Origin: Merluccius polli
Lineage: Eukaryota > Chordata > Actinopteri > Gadiformes > Merlucciidae
DNA: 64,000 nucleotides
Assembly (NCBI GenBank): GCA_030340625.1
Contig: JAOPHQ010001133.1
Coordinates: 607,501-671,500 of the forward strand
Direction: 5' to 3'
A program made the translations under genes and the position numbers. Below, piece after piece: positions 11,832 to 23,731 of the stretch (the stretch's first letter is position 1; each line of letters starts with the position of its first letter). The notes below the pieces were generated by a model. That model did not search any database. It had not been told where the DNA came from and worked only from the letters and a program-made list of their open reading frames with translations.

Positions 11832-12285
11832 GTCAGTATTTTCAGTTTGTCGAAAGCGAAGTGACAGTGAGCCTTCCTGTGACTCTCCATTGGTCAGCAG
11901 CGACCCCAAGGAAGACCACACCTACAGCACGGCCCAATCAGACGAGGGCAGTGACTCCAGTCTGCCCGGCAACGGGGGCAGCGACTCCGACTCCGACGAC
12001 AAGAGCAAGATCAAGAAGGAGCCGAGCGATTGGCCCATTGACTCCGCCTCTTGCCAATTGCCCCACCTCAAGAAACGGCATCACTTCCTGAAAAGCAAGC
12101 TGCGGTTGGCCAGTGACTCTTTGCCGTTGAAAAAGCGACGCACAGAGAAGCCGCCGGAGAGCGACGACGACGAGGAGATGAAGGAGGCAGCGGGTTCTTT
12201 GCTTCACCTGGCAGGTGTGAGGGCCTGCTTGAACAATATTACAAATCGGACAACGAAAGGACAGAAAGAGCCCTCCAAAAACTGA
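11832..12285 (+). CDS. foxn3: foxn3 terminal coding exon
   Basis: The exon encodes the C-terminal tail of forkhead box N3. Conserved phrases are SEPSCDSPLVSSDPKEDHTY, LPLKKRRTEKPPESDDDEE and MKEAAGSLLHLAGVRACLNN, ending TKGQKEPSKN and TGA at 12283-12285. The serine/acidic middle is shorter than in mammals, and the basic KKRR cluster looks like a nuclear localisation signal. A second AG at 11844-11845 could serve as an alternative acceptor. Similarity to FOXN3 is clearly better than to FOXN2, which lacks GVIQNGAR and the TEKPPESDD phrase. Confidence 0.93.
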
Positions 12286-15200
12286 CTGGGGACAGCTTGA
12301 CTCAGGAGCCCATCACAAATACCTCCAAACTGAGCTGAGGTGTGGAGGAGCGGCAGCATCACTTTAGATTATTTACATGTGTGTTCCAAGACATCAGGTG
12401 ACTCCCTAATGATTTGTCGCAATATCAAACAATCCCTTCCTTTTACCAACGTACAGGGATCAATTCTGAGGGTCAGTTTTCTTCTTTTTTTTATTAGCTT
12501 TGGACTTTGTTTTGTCTTGTCAAAAAGGAGACTAAAGCCATAACTAAACGTTCTCTAATTTCTTTAACATTGCAGTTATTTACAGGTTTCATTAGACAAA
12601 CGAAGAAGAGACAAAGGTTCTCATAAAAAAGATTTAGTGATGCTAAAGATTTGGTGACGCTCCATACTGGCATCATACTGAAACATTTCTAAATGTGCAA
12701 ATGTGAAATTAGGCAATCACAAACACAGACTTAATGATTCCCACTTTCTCAAAAATAGTAATTGTAGAGTACAGAACTCTGATGTTTCAACATGACTCCC
12801 TGCCAATATTAGTTAACCCAGTATTAGCTTAGCTGCAATCAATTTAACTTTAACCTATTATTTAAAGGGTCTCACTTTTAGTTAAGGATGGTTCTGTCTG
12901 GAAAGGTTAGGGCAAGATAAAGAAAAGGATTTTCACACTTAATAGCATTAGTTTTTGATTGGAGCACTCTGGTATCTCAAAGCTTCTGAAGCGGTTTTGT
13001 TCCACGCCTGAGAAAAAACGGTAGCCTGAAGAGGACATTTCGCCAAATATTTTTTACGTCACATTTTGACCATTTTGAAGATTACTTTTAGTACCAAACC
13101 TTTTACAATTGATTTAAAAAGTATCTCAAATAGTCATTACAATATTTAGTGTTAACAATTGTGCTCATAAAGAAATTGTTGTTAGCTTAGCTAATAATAC
13201 AGTCTTTCAAAGCTTACTATTATTTTAGAGGCAAAATGGTCATTGGAATGTCATTTTCAGGATTTTGGTTCAACATTTGGAGCCTTTTTTGACAGATCAG
13301 CCTTTAAAGAACCCTCACAAAAGTCTCTATTTGAAAAGTCTCTATCTTATTAAAATACATTAAAAAAGCCATAAGCTAATAAACTGATGACACTGCCACA
13401 CTGTCTATTTTTCTTCTTATTAAGCAATGATAAAGCAATGATCAAATTTGAATGCGAAAAAAAACTAACGGTGCATATCGCACACAACCTCAATACTTTG
13501 TTCGAAATGCACAAAAAGAAACCTGCAAAAAAATATTTTTTTGGTTTAGTTTTCTATTTTCTTTGGCCTCTACCATCATAACGTACTAAAGCAATTTCAC
13601 CCAGTCAGGATAACGCTGTATAAAGGTTACTACTAGAACTTTTTAAGTTCAATTTCTTAATTTAAGCAATGTAGCCAGCAGGACTTTTTTCAAATTGTGT
13701 TGCATGGGTTTCTGTAAAGGAAAAATAAGAGAAAAAAAGGTTTTATATCATGATTAAAAAAGTTCATGTAAGGTAAATAATGTATTTAGCATGGAGCATG
13801 AATTATTTTCATAAAATAAGAGATCCTACAAAAATTGTTCTGCCTCAAAATGTTGCACTTGGTCAGTGCAAATTTCTCTCCACTTGTCTCTTTGTCCTTA
13901 ATTTTGTGTGTGTGTGTGTCATGACCACTCTTTTTTGCTTCATGTGGGTCTGATATTAATCATTGAACAACAAAACGTGTTTTCGGGGCTGTTATGTTCA
14001 CAAATGAAGCACTTGTTTTTGACACATGGATGCAGACAAAGCCTTTTGTGCTGCTTCTCTAAGTGACTCCTAGAAGCTTGTGTCCAATAGCCATGTTGTG
14101 ACAGAAGGCTACATTGTAGTAGGTGTGCTAGCTTAAATGTTAACAGTTAAATTATTGAACTCCATATTGAAATATATCAAAACAATAATATATCATGAAT
14201 AACAAAATGCTTTTGGCCATGTTTAGTAGAAACTGGGAAAGCTTTCACTTGAACAAGTTGGTCCAGGCCCTAAAATCTGGTGTCTAATCAATATGAATAC
14301 ATATGAATGAATATTATTGAATATAAAATGGCTTTCTTCTCTTTAACAGCATGATACCCATGTCATTAGAGTGTCCAGAGTGACTGCTTGCTAAACAAGT
14401 GTGTTGTGGGCATACTTCCCTTCTTCCATGTGTATACTGTGATGGTCTTGTCCCGTTGTTTCAAGTATCTGCTCATTTTGCTATCACCTTTCCTTTTCCA
14501 TGTTTTTGGGACAGTATTACCTTTTGAATATGTTTGCCCTGTTGCACATAAATATCAAACAAATGTAACTTTTACTATTCCACGGCAACCTTATTTATGA
14601 ATGCTTCTGCATCCTATCCGTCATATTGCCAGATTGTTCAATCCGAGATATGTACATTCAGTGCCAAAGCCTGTAATAATTTTATAATAACATGAAATAG
14701 GCAGCACACATACTTGACCTGTATGTTGGACAAATTTGCCAGTGAGTTGTAGCATGTCTGTCTGAACCTCTTGTGCAATGTGTAATTTACATAATATGTA
14801 TTTGTGCTCCACACTACTTGCCGTATGTTGTATATCAGAATATTGGGTTTTACAATATTCTTGTGATGTTTAAGGTTTATATGCATACATGTTATTTTGA
14901 CCAGCATTTGATGTGGTAAAAAAAACAAAACCTATACATTTTTTTTTAAGTCTCCTTGACATTTCCTAGGCAGTACATTTTCAATTATCTATTACACTTT
15001 ATTTACATTATTTAAGCAAAGATATAATTAAGAAACCACATTGATTGCAAAAAAGGAAATGCGCACTGCATAAGTATAAAGTTTGCTCAGGTTGACTTTA
15101 GGTTAAATGTGACCAATTGTAAATCAAAGCAGCTGTTCTACCAAACTGATGCACTGTGCATTTTGGGTTGGTTGCCATTGTTGATTCACTCTGCTGCTAG

Positions 15201-16370
15201 CGTGTGTTAGCTTTGCAAATTAGCACAAATTAGAGCTCTATTCACAGGCTAACATGGTGGCAGTTGGGTGATGGCAGTGGTTGTTTGTCTTTCTTGAAAT
15301 GTTTGTGTTTATTTTAGTACATTTATTATATAACCACTTTTTAACCTCAAAACAAAACACCTGTATTTTGGACCATCAAGCAGTAGTGTCAATAGTAGTG
15401 TTGTTTATTTCATATTAAGGGGAAAAAATAAGGAAAATAAGCACATCCTGGTTTCAAACACTTTTGAACTGCCTTTGTATTTTGAGCAGCCAGGATTTGC
15501 ACAAATGTTAATGGTTTACCTGCCTCCATTGTGTGGTTGAGCTTTGATGTGCTTCCCTTAAAGTAAATACAAAAAAAACTACAATTTAAAAATAAATAAA
15601 TAATGATCTACATTATCTACCACCCCCATTTCAGTCAAAACCTTATTTCAGTTTCTGTTTCCTACAACAGAAGTTAAGCTCATCAGTATGCCAATGGCAG
15701 CTTACCACAGTTAGACTTCAGTCTCAAAAAAGAAAAAAGAAAAACAAAATGCATATACTGTAAATTGGGATTTCAAATGGCATGGCGGGAAGTAGATAAT
15801 GACTTTATTTTAGGGTTAACCTCTGACTTGACTTTGCTTGTCTTATAGTTTTTGTCTTCCATGAATTTGCTATTGTGTTTTTGTACTTCCTGGACAGTAT
15901 TCACCATACAAATGTACTGATTTGCCAAGTAATTGAACATGGGCCAATTTTTCTAGTTCGATTATTTTTCAAGGCCGTCATCGAGCTAAGCAGCAAGCAT
16001 TGCGTGTTTCAATGAAAGTCAAGAATATTTTGTTGCACACTGTGTAGTGCACTATACATGTGGTGCGCTGTCAAATCATTGTGTTTTTTCCTGTGTCAAA
16101 AACACTTGTCTCAACGGCATGACCTTCCAACTTCTCTTTTAATAATGGAGACGTAAGTTCTGTATCTTCCTTGCTGAGTGATCATATTGCCAAAGACAAA
16201 CAACCCTCATTAATAAATGTAAATATCATTGCTTCATTACTCTGAAAGTATGTTGTTTTATTTGTTTGTTTTTTGTTTCCCCATGTTCCCCCCCCCAGAG
16301 AAAAAACCCAACCATATAGTTTCTGTGCTGTATTGTCTTCCAGTTGCAATAAAAACGAAGTGTGGTCTCT
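12286..16370 (+). other. foxn3: Probable foxn3 3' UTR
   Basis: About 4 kb of AT-rich, largely transposon-free DNA follows the stop. Long 3' UTRs are known for FOXN3. AATAAA hexamers occur at 13378 and in an A-rich run near 15590. The best candidate is AATAAA at 16348-16353 followed by a GU-rich stretch (GTGTGGTCTCTCTCC). A short (TG)n lies near 13906. The true end cannot be fixed without transcript data. Confidence 0.55.
16348..16353 (+). terminator. foxn3: Candidate foxn3 polyadenylation signal
   Basis: A canonical AATAAA is followed within 10-30 bases by T/G-rich sequence. Clear transposon sequence begins about 280 bases later, which makes this a plausible distal end of the transcript. Confidence 0.45.
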
Positions 16371-16812
16371 CTCCTCATTCATTGTATTTTGTATTCATAT
16401 TGTTTTTGTTTTCATTTTGTGAAAGTTTTGGTTTTGCTTTAATATAAGAGTGCTGCTTTATATGCCTGTTGTAGAAAAATTGGGCTCTGCAACATTAACA
16501 CATTTTCCAAAATAAGTTGGATCATTGATGTAATTTGCATTCTCCATTGGTCCTATCTTGACCAATGACGTCAATGGTCCAACCTTAAAAAAATGTGCCA
16601 AAATCCGTTGCAGGTACCTAGTCTTATATACCTGGGGGTTATACTACGAAGCTCACTGAACATACCCAGGCTTTCTTTGGATAACCTGGATCGACAAATA
16701 CGAAACTCGCAATCAGAGTTAAACGGTACCACGAAGCTCACTTACGAGTCACTTTGTCAAGCCAGGTTTTCCGCTTTAGTTTCAATGTGCGTTCCCATAA
16801 AAAGGGCGTAAC

Positions 16813-17136
16813 CAGGCCCGGATTAAGGAAGCCCGGGGCCCCTAGGCTGGACGATGTAGGCCCCCCCCCCCCACCTCGAAGGACTAAACCCCCCAAAAAA
16901 TTGCTAGCGAAGATTTTTGTTGAGCGGGGGGGGGGGGGGGGGGGGGGGGGGGGGTGCTAGCGGAGATTTTTTATTAAGCGGGGGGGGGGGCGTGCGGATC
17001 GCGGCGCTACCGGATCGCGGCGCTAGCAGATCGCGGGGCTAGCGGAGGGGCCCCCGGTTCGACCAATCGGGGGCCCCCTGGCAGGTGGGGCCCCTAGGCT
17101 GCAGCCATATCAAGCCTGTGCGTTAGTCCGGCCCTG
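16813..17136. mobile_element. hAT-type MITE with poly-G core
   Basis: The termini are CAGGCCCGGATTAA and the inverse of CAGGGCCGGACTAA, and GGCGTAAC is duplicated at 16805-16812 and 17137-17144. The interior has a run of 29 G (16926-16954), a second G run near 16980, and repeated GCTAGCGGA and GATCGCGG motifs. It encodes nothing. Confidence 0.92.
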
Positions 17137-17163
17137 GGCGTAACCCAATGTTACCTTGACGAA

Positions 17164-17333
17164 ATGGATCCGACGGAGCGAACACGGGCTGTGTATTTCA
17201 CTCAGGAGGAGCAAGTAGTGATTATGAACTCATACGAGGAGTTTAAAAAGCAAATGACGGCAAGGGGCAATACAGTTGCCCATATTAAGGCTAGGGAGGC
17301 GTGCTGGCAAAAAACAGCAGATTCTGTGAATGC
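17164..17333 (+). pseudogene. Harbinger SANT/Myb-like protein, first exon
   Basis: ATG at 17164 opens 56 codons plus two bases before a donor GTAAGTG at 17334. Phrases such as VYFTQEEQVVIMNSYEEF and TVAHIKAREACWQKTADSV match the Myb/SANT-like DNA-binding domain that PIF/Harbinger elements encode beside their transposase. That protein helps the transposase reach the nucleus and bind the ends. No following exon was recognised, so I treat it as a remnant. Confidence 0.7.
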
Positions 17334-17529
17334 GTAAGTGAAAAAGATTGTGCATAGCCTAATTGTCTAAAAATAACTAGGCTAAATGCAGAATTGTTCG
17401 CCATTAATCCCAATAGAGTGCATATGATTGCAAAATGCAAAAGCAACCTCCAACTTGCTTTATTGTGTAATTTAGGGAATTAATTTCAAATACATCCTAT
17501 ATGTAAGAAACGTATTGCATGTGCTGGAA

Positions 17530-17595
17530 GGTAGCGACGCTGGTGTGGTGGATTAGTTTGTGAGCTGAACGCCAGCGACCGGGGTTCATATGTTG
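17530..17595 (+). repeat. tRNA-like (SINE-like) segment
   Basis: The stretch contains an A-box-like GTGGATTAGTTTGTGAG and a B-box-like GGGGTTCATATGTTGCC at tRNA spacing, with GCTGAACGCCAGCGACC between. The B box is degraded. No complete cloverleaf can be drawn by eye, so this is called SINE-like, not a tRNA gene. Confidence 0.4.
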
Positions 17596-17722
17596 CCTGT
17601 CCATCATCATGCATTTTACCCCCATCTAGATTTCCAAACTGGATAATTCCATAACATTAATGAATAAATATTCCATATGACATAAGAAATACAACTTATT
17701 AAACTACACATAATTGCACTTC

Positions 17723-17775
17723 ACTTGGGAAACGAACCCAGCACGCAGAATCTCAAGACTAACGCGCTACCTCCA
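17723..17775 (-). repeat. tRNA-like segment, opposite strand
   Basis: On the minus strand the sequence reads GGTAGCGCGTTAGTCTTGAG, then CTGGGTTCGTTTCCC, which resemble the A and B boxes of RNA polymerase III promoters. It faces the similar segment at 17530-17595. It may be a tRNA-derived SINE head or an old tRNA pseudogene. Confidence 0.4.
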
Positions 17776-17787
17776 CTCTACCACTCA

Positions 17788-17929
17788 TTCACGCAAACAG
17801 GTGTTTTCTTTTACCCACAAGTTAATAACTTGCAAATTGACAGTTTGTTTTGGCAAAATTCACGCAAACAGGTGTTTTCTTTTACCCACAAGTTAATAAC
17901 TTGCAACTTGACAGTTTGTGTTGGCAAAA
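17788..17929. repeat. Two tandem copies of a 71-bp unit
   Basis: The unit starting TTCACGCAAACAGGTG occurs at 17788 and again at 17859, with only a few base differences. The rest of the presumed Harbinger intron around it holds nothing else I recognise. Confidence 0.9.
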
Positions 17930-18352
17930 ATCTGGGAAACACAAACATATTTAGCAGTGTATTTAGGCCAGCTACAACCTTGCGTATCGCAAGGCACACT
18001 GTATTTTTGCTTATATTTTCGGCATCACCAACTGTATGCAAATATGTACCCGTGGCAAAAAAATCGCAGTGAAACACAGACACACTACAGTAAGCGCACG
18101 GCTTCTTTTTGTAGCATTGCCTACATAAGGTCCAACAAGGACGATCAAATAGCGAATACCCTCTGATGAGAACCTGTAACTCTCATAAAGAATATCCTCA
18201 GGCAATGCCAACTGGAATACCTACAAATGGTGATGCCATCGTAAAAGGAGGGGCTAATCTAATCGGAAAGTCTTAGCTGAAAACCTCCTCCCAACCAGGT
18301 TTGGTTGCCAGCATAAGTTACCATGGTGATATAGCCAGTGGTTAAATTGGGC

Positions 18353-18450
18353 CGGCAGCTCCCCCCCCCCCCCCCCCCGGCTCAACAATCGCGCAATAGA
18401 AATCCTCCCATTTTTGATTTTGAGCCCCTGCACGGCCCTGCCCCGGACCA
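18353..18450. mobile_element. hAT-like fragment with poly-C run
   Basis: GGGCCGGCAGCT, a run of 18 C (18361-18378) and GGCTCAACAATCGCGCA resemble the fragment at 48184-48320, which shares CAACAATCGCGCA after a C run. The similarity ends near 18450. No ends or target duplication can be defined, so the family call is tentative. Confidence 0.4.
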
Positions 18451-18945
18451 CAAATGTGGTCGCTCTGTTGATGTGTACATCCATGTGATGGATCATTACT
18501 CATAATGACATAAGACTTGTCACTGGCCCACATGCCAGTAACACCACAACACACCTGCATGATAGTCCTCTCTGATGGTGGAAAAAGGGACATTTAAAAC
18601 ATTTGTTGTGAAACCCTGAAAATGCCATGCTGTGGTCTCTATACAACGCCATCAAGCCAAACTTTTGGCTTCCTCCATACATACAGGGGGGGGGGGGGGT
18701 CATGGTCACAAACTTTCTGTTTGTGCACATAGGGGAACCATGGGGAACACTAATGGGGAACTAGGCAACAACAGTTGGATTATATAACTCAGCATATCTA
18801 ACCACTCTAGATAAGACAAGAAAGGAAAAGGAGGTCTACACAGAACACAAGTATGGCTAGCAAGCACCACACCCACAGACAGCTCAGTTGCTATGCAACA
18901 GCAGTAAAGAAAAGTCAAAGATAAGTGTGCGTTAATCTATCCAAT
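18451..18945. other. Unassigned DNA between elements
   Basis: No gene is supported. Several minus-strand frames of 60-80 codons overlap here but show no recognisable domain. A run of 14 G lies near 18687-18700. The left hAT target duplication GTAACAGC begins at 18946. Confidence 0.5.
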
Positions 18946-19284
18946 GTAACAGCCAAGGGCGTAGATTTGTGTGGGGACCGAAGGACATGTCCCCACCAAT
19001 ATTCAATAACGACTGAAATGTCCCCACCAATATTGAGGCAAACGGAAAAAAGCGCCTTGCACAAAGGGTTAAATAAATTTTGACGTCCGTAATCTAGGTA
19101 CCGCCTCCAAAAATACGTCTTGAGGGTCTGGTCTCGTCAGGTCTGTTTTTTTTATTGGCTTAGCTCCCTGTATCAAACTATATAGGCTACTCCCCCTCAA
19201 CACTGCCTGTATACTATGTGTCAATCAACATTGCCCAAAAAGCTGGCAAGTGTATAGGCATAACTGCTGGCTGTCGATGCGAGA

Positions 19285-22200
19285 ATGTCGAAGAAAAGGA
19301 AAGTGGAGGACATCCGAAATTTTTTTCAGAGACAAAGTGTAAGTCTGAGTGCATAGAAATGCCAGAAATGTTTTTTGGTACAAATTTAGTTGATCCGATG
19401 TTAGATGAGTTCATGTGATAACATACAGCTAGTATTTAGCAGACGCTATCCTTCATAGCAACGGACATCACGTAATATAATATGAAAGATAAGGCCTTAT
19501 ATTCTTGATAACACATCGCCAGTTAACTTACCTTTCGCCCTTTTGTCATCTTGGACAGCTGGAAAACATCTAACAGTTGAGTGTTTGTGGCCAGTAGTCT
19601 GTATTTAAATACAGTCGTGACATTTTTTTTTTTTAGCAACGACGCTTCTAAATAACGTTCTGTCCATGACAGTGCCACGGACGTTAAATTGAATGGAATC
19701 AACCAAATATGAGCTAGGCAGCTAGCAGATGTGTGTAACCATGACAACGGTTACAAAGGAAAGGAAAGCAATGATATAAACGGTTGCTGAAATTAATGAA
19801 AACGGAAAAATATGAGGATGTCAATGGAGACCATGTTCTATGGTGATAATGCACTTAAAACATTTGATTGATTGATTGATTGATTTGTTACTTTGCCAGA
19901 TGACAGAAGAAGCAACTCAGCAATCCCATTTATCAGGCAGCAGTAGTGTGGCAGGGTCACAGCAGCAGGTGAACTTGAATAAGGACATGGTGTTTAATTG
20001 AACGTTATGTGTTATCTAGTTATAATATTAAGAGTAGACCTAGTGAACACTACTGGTCCTCTTCAAGATTTGAGTCATGCTGTGTCACTGCTCATGACAT
20101 CAATATTTTATTTATCAGGTGACAGAGGAACCCCGGCCAGGTTGCTCAGATAGGCATGATTCAGGGCTACAGGTAAATTTGACATGGTGTTTTTACTAAA
20201 TGTTTTACTGTTTGACTGCTTACAGTAGGTAATGCATTGTGCATCATGTTATTTCATTAGGATGCTGCAGCAATATTGCCTAGTTGTAGGCCTGGGCCTA
20301 GTTCAGTGATGAGCTAGGTGGAATTACAGGTGAGATGTCAACAAAGGCTGTAAAACTATAATGTAATTCAAATGTAATTTTGTTTTACACAAAATATAAA
20401 ATGTGTAATTATTAACTTTATAAATGAGATATTATCAGATGCAGTCAAAGACATGGTTCAAGATTGGTTAATTAAATGATGTGGTCTATTTCTTAGGAAA
20501 CTTTAGACAGCAACAGGGAGAGGAGCAGTGAGGGTGAGGAGTCAGCAGAGTCAGAACATTGCAGAACTGGAGAGATTCCTGTGATTGAAAGCAAGCCAAA
20601 TCAACCTAATCCCACATTAATTTGTGTCCAAACACTGCCCAATAAGGTCCTCCACTTTCAGGGAGATTGGTACAGGCAATATCCGTGGCTTCACTATAGC
20701 GCGACAGTGAAGGGAATTCTTTGCTTCCACTGTGTAAAAACATACAATATAAAGAAGAGTGCCATGTCCAAAAAAGCAGACCCGGCATTTTACTCAAATG
20801 GATACTCTAACTGGAAGAATGCTCTTAGTAGATTTGAGAAACATCAGCATAGCAAGGCTCATCACCATGCAGTCACAGTCTGTAGCCAAGAGGCAGCCCC
20901 AATAGACTCACAACTCTCAAGTGCATGGGCAAGACAGCAAGAAAATGCTAGACATTGCCTAGAGAGCATTGTGGATTCCGTACAGTACCTCGCTAGACAG
21001 GGCTTGGCATTGCGAGGGCACAGTTCTGAAGAAGGTAATTTTTGTCAACATTTGAAACAGAAAGCCAAGCGAGATACTCACCTCTCTGACTGGCTGTCCC
21101 GCTCTCATGACTATACATCTCCACAAGCGCAAAATGAGATTTTGCAGTTGTTCGCAAATAGCATTGTCAGAGGTATTGCACAGTCAATTCAGGCTTTACC
21201 CATCATGCAGTACTCCATCATCATAGATGGGACCCAAGATGTCTCTGGTGAACAGGAGTCCATATGCATCAGATATGTGGACCAGGACCTAGTACCTCAT
21301 GAGGTGTTTGTTGGCTTATATGAGGTTTCAGGTACTACTGGAGAGGCAATTGCTAGAATGGCTAGGGATGTTCTCTTGAGGCTTAACATCCCCATTGCTT
21401 GTTTAAGAGGTCAAACCTATGATGGGGCAGCAAATATGTCTGGGAAGCATTCAGGAGTACAAGCAGAAATGAAGAGGCAGCAACCACTAGCATTATATGT
21501 GCATTGTGGAACACACTGTCTTAACTTGATAACACAGTCTGCATGTGAGTCTAGTCCTTTAATTCATGGTGCTTTGCAATGGGTGCACGAATTGGGGACA
21601 TTATGCAAGCTCTCAGGGAAATTCAAAGGCATCTTTTTAGGGATAAAAGCAGCTTCAGGGGATGGAGCTTCAGCCTCACTGAGACCACTGTGCCCCACTC
21701 GGTGGACAGTTAGAGGGAAAGCAATCAAAGCGGTGCTCTCCCAGTATGAGAATGTTTTGACTAGCCTAGAGGAGATGGGAGCCAACACTGGAACCACAGG
21801 TGCGAAGGCAAATGGGCTCAAAGAGCATTTTGAAAAGGGCAAAACAGTGCTTGGCCTTATTTTGGCAATAGAGGTGATTGAAGTCCTTGAATGTCTGAAC
21901 AAGTCCCTGCAGAAACGCACTGAAACTATAACAGGCATGAAGAGTGCAATTGACTGCGTTAGATCCACTGTACAGGGTAAGAGGAGTGAGACAAGCTTCC
22001 AGGTCCTATACGATAAAGCAGTGGAAATGGTTGAATCCCTTGGGATTGAACCAATTCAGGTCCCCCACCAAAGGCCTCCTCCAAAACGCTATACTGGAGG
22101 GGCAAGCCAGTATATTCCAAAAACAACAGTGGAACACTACAGGGTAGAATACTACAGAATGCTTGACTGTGTAGATGCCCAATTTGAGGCAAGATTTAAC

Positions 22201-22656
22201 CAGCCTGATCTGAAGATCTTACAGGAACTTGATGACATGCTGGTCACTGGGGAAGTCAGTGAAATTGTTGGTCAGTACCCAGAGCTAGACATGAACAGCC
22301 TTAAAATTCAGCTGTCTATGTTCAGGTCTTCATACCAAATCAAGTCCACCACAGATGCTGCTGATATCATGAGAAAGATGCCAGTTGAGGTCAGGGGCCT
22401 ATTTAATCAGGTTGAAACCCTTCTGAGGCTTTTGTTAGTCATCCCTGCATCCTCGTCAGAGGCGGAGCAAAGTTTCAGTGCTCTGAGGAGACTGAAAACA
22501 TGGCTTAGAAGCTCCATGACCCAGATGAGGCTGAACCATGCTGCTGTGTGCCATGTCCACCAAGATATGTTAGATGATGTTGACACTCAACAAATATGCC
22601 AGCAGTTCATTGATGTCAATGAGAAGCGCCGTCATGTGTTTGGCTCTTTTATTTAA
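19285..22656 (+). CDS. hAT transposase, zf-TTF/DUF4371 type, five exons
   Basis: Proposed exons are 19285-19338, 19900-19968, 20119-20172, 20261-20329 and 20497-22656, all phase 0, with AG/GT borders. Exon 1 encodes MSKKRKVEDIRNFFQRQS, a typical start for this class. The last exon has a TTF-type zinc finger (YPWLHYSATVKGILCFHC ... KHQHSKAHHHAV), then a DUF4371/RNase H-like catalytic region with candidate acidic residues in SIIIDGTQD and TYDGAANMSG, and the hAT C-terminal dimerisation region with SSEAEQSFSALRRLKTW. The enzyme would cut and join the element's ends in the nucleus. The only defect seen is TAG at 20315-20317 in exon 4, an exon that could be skipped without a frame change. Open reading of the last exon extends upstream of the GTG at 20581. 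Confidence 0.9.
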
Positions 22657-22814
22657 GAGCATGTCCGTAGCCAGTAAGCCAGAGAATGCTGCCATTTTGC
22701 AAAATTGCAACTGTTCACTGTTCTTCCTACATGTTGTATCAAAGCATCAAAGGTGGCTTTTTATTTTCTGTATTCCTTTTTAGTTGATTTTCATTTTTTT
22801 CTTTGTTCATATAT

Positions 22815-22820
22815 AATAAA
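22815..22820 (+). terminator. Polyadenylation signal of hAT transposase
   Basis: AATAAA lies 159 bases after the transposase stop, in an AT-rich context followed by T/G-rich sequence (GGGTTTTATGTGGGTCTGTC). Confidence 0.7.
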
Positions 22821-23731
22821 TATTGTTTGATACTCAATCTGGGTTTTATGTGGGTCTGTCTATATTTGCCATATTGAAACTTGTAGTAGCATGCCTGATA
22901 GTGATCCAGCGAAGAAAAATAATTAAAACAAATAAAATCAGGTTCGTGTGATCTGACGATTCCCAATACCTTAGAGGCGCGTTCACTAAACCTTACCACT
23001 GTAGGCCTACTTTAGCCAATCGGTAATAGGGTAGGGGCTGGTCTTGGGTTTTGGCCAATCAGATTAATTCAGCAGTCACTCCACGTGCGAATGTGATGGA
23101 TACAATTCTAAATGTACATGTCCAATTTTAATAAAAAATGGATGTCTCCTTGTTCATGCCCTTTAGTCAATGGTAAGGCTACTAATCAATTCCTAGTTAC
23201 TTTTGAGTATTATATTGCCACCGACTGACCTTTCTTGGTAGAGCTGTAGTATCCGTAGTCTCAGTAGCCTATGCTACAAGCAATACGTATGCTAAGTGAC
23301 TAGTTAAAAGCAGGGATGAATTTCTGAACAAGCCTACCAGGCTCAGGTTCCCAAGAGCTCTGGTGCTTTACATAAAGATGCCACTGTGATATAGGCTTGT
23401 ATTGGGTTTGTGCATGTCATGTGTGAATAATGTCCATTTATATCCAAAAAAAGTAATCAGAATTGCCAGATAATTACGTTGTTATATCTTGGCTTAGGGG
23501 GTAGGGTTAACCCCCCCCCCCCCTTTTTTTTTTTTTTTTACTATCACCCCTGTAGTAGTGTCCCCACCAAAGCTCAGACCAAACCTATGCCCTTGGTAAC
23601 AGCAATGGGTTTTGCTGGGTACACACATATTACATATTCCCATATTTTCATGTTCCTTCATCTGTTCAGACGTTAAACACATTTTAATAAACTAGTGCAG
23701 TGCCTGTTCAAAACATGCCTGTTCATAACAG

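Larger units (their letters stand above)
16635..18350 (+). mobile_element. PIF/Harbinger-like fragment with Myb-like exon
   Basis: The left end reads GGGGTTATACTACGAAGC directly after CTG (16632-16634), fitting a CWG-duplicating Harbinger. It carries a SANT/Myb-like exon at 17164-17333. Sequence resembling Harbinger subterminal DNA (CCAACCAGGTTTGG, GTTACCATGGTGAT) lies near 18290-18330. I found no matching right terminal repeat, so the right limit is approximate. A hAT MITE is inserted at 16813-17136, and tRNA-like and tandem repeats occupy the presumed intron. Confidence 0.6.
18954..23595 (+). mobile_element. Near-complete autonomous hAT transposon (4.64 kb)
   Basis: GTAACAGC is duplicated exactly at 18946-18953 and 23596-23603. 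The ends read CAAGGGCGTAGATTTG and the inverse of CAAGGGCATAGGTTTG (14 of 16 match), followed on both sides by GTGGGGAC-rich sequence. Inside is a five-exon transposase gene on the + strand with a polyadenylation signal at 22815-22820. The right part has a C13-T-rich homopolymer block at 23511-23539. The exact duplication and a 720-codon last exon without a stop suggest a fairly recent insertion. Confidence 0.95.

Noticed and set aside
17788..17929. Possible CRISPR-like direct repeat
   Set aside because: Only two tandem 71-bp copies without spacers, in an animal genome.
21564..21968. 134-codon minus-strand frame within the hAT transposase
   Set aside because: It is antisense to the catalytic region with no domain of its own.
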